A stretch of DNA of 64,000 nucleotides from Natronorubrum tibetense GA33 (GTDB lineage Archaea; Halobacteriota; Halobacteria; Halobacteriales; Natrialbaceae). The stretch lies in the NCBI RefSeq assembly GCF_000383975.1, contig NZ_KB913019.1, positions 174,793-238,792 of the forward strand, in the 5' to 3' direction. This document shows positions 62,260 to 64,000 of this stretch, one piece after another. A program made the translations under genes and the position numbers. Position 1 is the first letter of the stretch; each line of letters opens with the position of its first letter. The notes under the pieces were generated by a model that made no database searches, was not told where the DNA came from, and saw only the letters and a list, made by a program, of their open reading frames with translations.

Positions 62260-62526
62260 ATGTCATCAAAGTCAGACGGGATTCGCGTGTGGCTCGTTGA
62301 GCGGGGATATGATAACCGAGATCTCATCATTCTCAAATACGCCACTCCCGAGGGGAACCGAGTCTACCGGAAAGAGGTTGCGTCACAGGCACTGGAGACA
62401 GTGACTGCTGCCAAAGTCGTCTCTCCTGACGATTTGGGAACCGTTGAGGATCCAGACGTGCGAGAACGGTACGCCGACGAAGTCGGGCGGATGGTAAATA
62501 ACCGCGATCCTGATGAGCCGGTTTAA
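62260..62526 (+). CDS. Uncharacterised 88-residue protein
   Basis: 88 residues, acidic, soluble, no Cys. It begins MSSKSDGIRVWLVERGYDNR, and a strand-rich half is followed by a helical tail. Not recognised. Single gene with an AT-rich upstream. Confidence 0.6.
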   Translation: MSSKSDGIRVWLVERGYDNRDLIILKYATPEGNRVYRKEVASQALETVTAAKVVSPDDLGTVEDPDVRERYADEVGRMVNNRDPDEPV

Positions 62527-63032
62527 TCGTCACTAGCGAAGAGCTATTGTCCACTTTTCGGTAATATCCTCCCAATTTCACGAAGATGAGCGGGTGTGGG
62601 GTAGAATTGAGTATCCTGTGAGATGCTATCAAAATTCGTTGGCAGGACACCCACGACTGTCAAGAGGAAACATTCAAAATAACGAGAAAGACAGCACGAA
62701 TTACACGGGCGCGGCTACGACCTGTTGAATTCGGCGCTCAATCTTTTATAGGATTGAATATGAGGTCTCGGTAGTCATAGCCGCGGCCTTGTTGAAATCA
62801 AACGGTGATGAGTTTTAGGAGTCGTGCTGCATACACGGCACATGTCTCGTGTGGCCGGAGAGTTGTAGTTACGTTTCCTGTGAGATTGATTCAGACACGA
62901 ACATGGCGGGATGCGTCCACGGATAGGTATTACTGTTCAGGTTTCGTGACACTCTCAGAATCTGGCTGTGAATATTAACCTCATAGCCGTGGTGCTACGG
63001 ACAGAACACGGATCACTGTGTTCTGATCAACA
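62527..63032. other. Gene-free stretch before the DUF305 gene
   Basis: 506 bp without a supported gene. A GCCTTGTTGAAATC word near 62788 resembles the IS ends at 51124 and 23299 and may be a relic. Confidence 0.4.
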
Positions 63033-63722
63033 ATGAATCGACGTGAGTTACTACAAGCAGCGACTGGCACACTGGTGCTGACACAGGCACCGATCGTGTT
63101 TGCACAGGATGATGAGGAGTTCAACGCTGTGGACATCATGTTCGTGCGAATGATGATTCCGCATCACGAGGGGGCGATCCAGATGGCCGAACTCATCCCA
63201 GAGCGAACCGATCGGGAGGAATTACTCGATCTCCGGACAGAGATAATCGAGGAGCAAGAAGCGGAGATCGATCTCATGTGTGAATTGCTCGATGATGCCG
63301 GTGTCACCGGTTGTGACGAGGTGGGGAGCATGATGCCCCACGAGGTGGGGAGCATGATGCCCCACGAGATGGGAGAGATGATGCGCGGCGACGGGATGGA
63401 CGACGATGAGATGAGCAACGGGATGGACGACGATGAGATGGGCAACGGAATGCGCGCCGACGAGATAGAGGAGATGATGCCGCGAGAGCACATGATGACC
63501 CACGACGACAGGCGCGAACTCCGTCGCGCCGAAAACGAGGAGTTCGATTGCCTGTTCGCCGAACACATGATTCGCCATCACGAGGGTGCCGTCGTGATGT
63601 CCGAGCACGTGCTCGACGAAGGTGAATCTGAGCGCGTTGCCGATCTCGCAGACGGGATTATCGACGCTCAGCAAGAAGAGATTGAACTGATGGAGGAGTG
63701 GCGAGACGACTGGGATTGTTGA
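63033..63722 (+). CDS. DUF305 family exported protein with Met/His/Asp-rich repeats
   Basis: 229 residues with a signal peptide (RRELLQAATGTLVLTQA). Two DUF305 half-domains: MIPHHEGAIQMAEL (about 41-54) and MIRHHEGAVVMSEHVL (about 179-194). Between them lies a segment of two tandem repeat types rich in Met, His, Asp and Glu. DUF305 proteins bind copper or silver in the cell envelope; the inserted Met-rich motifs could add metal sites. Placed next to a blue-copper protein and a multicopper oxidase, it supports a copper-handling module. Confidence 0.88.
   Translation: MNRRELLQAATGTLVLTQAPIVFAQDDEEFNAVDIMFVRMMIPHHEGAIQMAELIPERTDREELLDLRTEIIEEQEAEIDLMCELLDDAGVTGCDEVGSMMPHEVGSMMPHEMGEMMRGDGMDDDEMSNGMDDDEMGNGMRADEIEEMMPREHMMTHDDRRELRRAENEEFDCLFAEHMIRHHEGAVVMSEHVLDEGESERVADLADGIIDAQQEEIELMEEWRDDWDC
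63318..63446. repeat. Tandem repeats in the DUF305 gene
   Basis: A 24-bp unit twice (63318-63341, 63342-63365), coding EVGSMMPH, and a 27-bp unit twice (63393-63419, 63420-63446), coding GMDDDEMSN/GN. Both are almost perfect and in frame, so they are recent expansions. Confidence 0.85.
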
Positions 63723-63784
63723 CGTCAAATCCCTAATTCGGTTTTTTCCGGAGCAATCCAGTCTATTCGAGGGGATAGCACCCC

Positions 63785-63915
63785 GCATTGACATCCTCCT
63801 CCGGCTAAAGCCGGAGGAATCCTGAGTCAAGCGAATCGAAGATTCGCGTACGTCGCAAACCTCCGGTTTGCTCAGTGTTGGAGATTTCAGGTTTGCAGTC
63901 CTACCGAGCATCCAA
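63785..63915 (+). repeat. IS200/IS605-type terminus with perfect hairpin
   Basis: ATTGACATCCTCCTCCGGC with stem TCCTCCGGC/GCCGGAGGA (63797-63805, 63810-63818, loop TAAA), then the conserved TTTCAGGTTTGCAGTCC. Any attached TnpA or TnpB gene would lie beyond the window end. Confidence 0.65.
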
Positions 63916-64000
63916 ACGGTGAGAATCCGTGGGATGCTCACGGACTGTAGCGGGTGGGACTGCTGGGAGTGCCAAGCCCCCGGTACTCCTATCCTCTATC

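Noticed and set aside
1..64000. CRISPR arrays, rRNA and tRNA genes
   Set aside because: No regularly spaced repeats, no rRNA-like conserved blocks and no cloverleaf with a T-loop were recognised by eye; a tRNA could still be missed without a covariance search.

Overview
The window comes from a halophilic archaeon, most likely of the Natrialbales (Natrinema/Haloterrigena-like). The evidence is the GC-rich coding DNA, the strongly acidic proteins, leaderless genes with TATA-like boxes about 25-30 nt before the start codon, haloarchaeal families (HTH_10/bacterioopsin-activator regulator, F420-dependent LLM oxidoreductase, PGF-CTERM surface protein, DUF5786, aCPSF1, TFS, dodecin) and haloarchaeal insertion sequences. 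No tRNA, rRNA, CRISPR array or replication origin was recognised.

Region 1 (1-19625) is a dense, GC-rich catabolic island for cyclic amides, carbamoyl amino acids and omega-amino acids. It holds one partial hydantoinase B, a complete HyuA-HyuB pair, an amidase, a D-hydantoinase/dihydropyrimidinase-like enzyme, an M20 N-carbamoyl-amino-acid hydrolase overlapping an F420-type LLM oxidoreductase gene, an N-carbamoylsarcosine-amidase-like protein, an SDR, two class III aminotransferases, a CoA-acylating (methyl)malonate-semialdehyde dehydrogenase, a GNAT protein and two regulators (Lrp/AsnC and IclR). Read together they suggest ring opening, decarbamoylation, transamination and conversion to acyl-CoA, i.e. 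pyrimidine-, hydantoin- or creatinine-like breakdown.

Region 2 (19700-23700) is a scar zone: an IS6-type transposase relic, the C-terminal stump of an oligopeptide ABC ATPase, an intact tyrosine recombinase preceded by a perfect 12-bp palindrome, and IS200/IS605-type and IS5-type relics. Region 3 (23715-36450) returns to GC-rich DNA. It holds an aldehyde dehydrogenase overlapping a reductase-like SDR gene, a very large secreted PGF-CTERM surface protein, a membrane histidine kinase and a response regulator with HTH_10.

Region 4 (36500-58000) is accessory DNA of lower GC built around four copies or fragments of one tyrosine-recombinase family (36725, 50436, 56651, 57714). Between them lie a divergent TFS paralogue bracketed by inverted ends of an IS4-type element, an aCPSF1 (FttA) homologue, small zinc-finger proteins, a dodecin, a GAF histidine kinase, an intact IS6 element, a PIN/antitoxin pair, a 263-bp deleted IS with both ends, and a cluster encoding a ketopantoate-reductase-like/alpha-beta-hydrolase fusion, a second hydrolase and a Tat-exported amidohydrolase. 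Region 5 (58000-64000) looks like a copper/envelope-stress module: DUF302, DUF7521 with a winged-helix regulator, a SHOCT membrane protein, a His-rich blue-copper lipoprotein, a multicopper oxidase and a DUF305 protein. The window ends in an IS200/IS605-type hairpin terminus.
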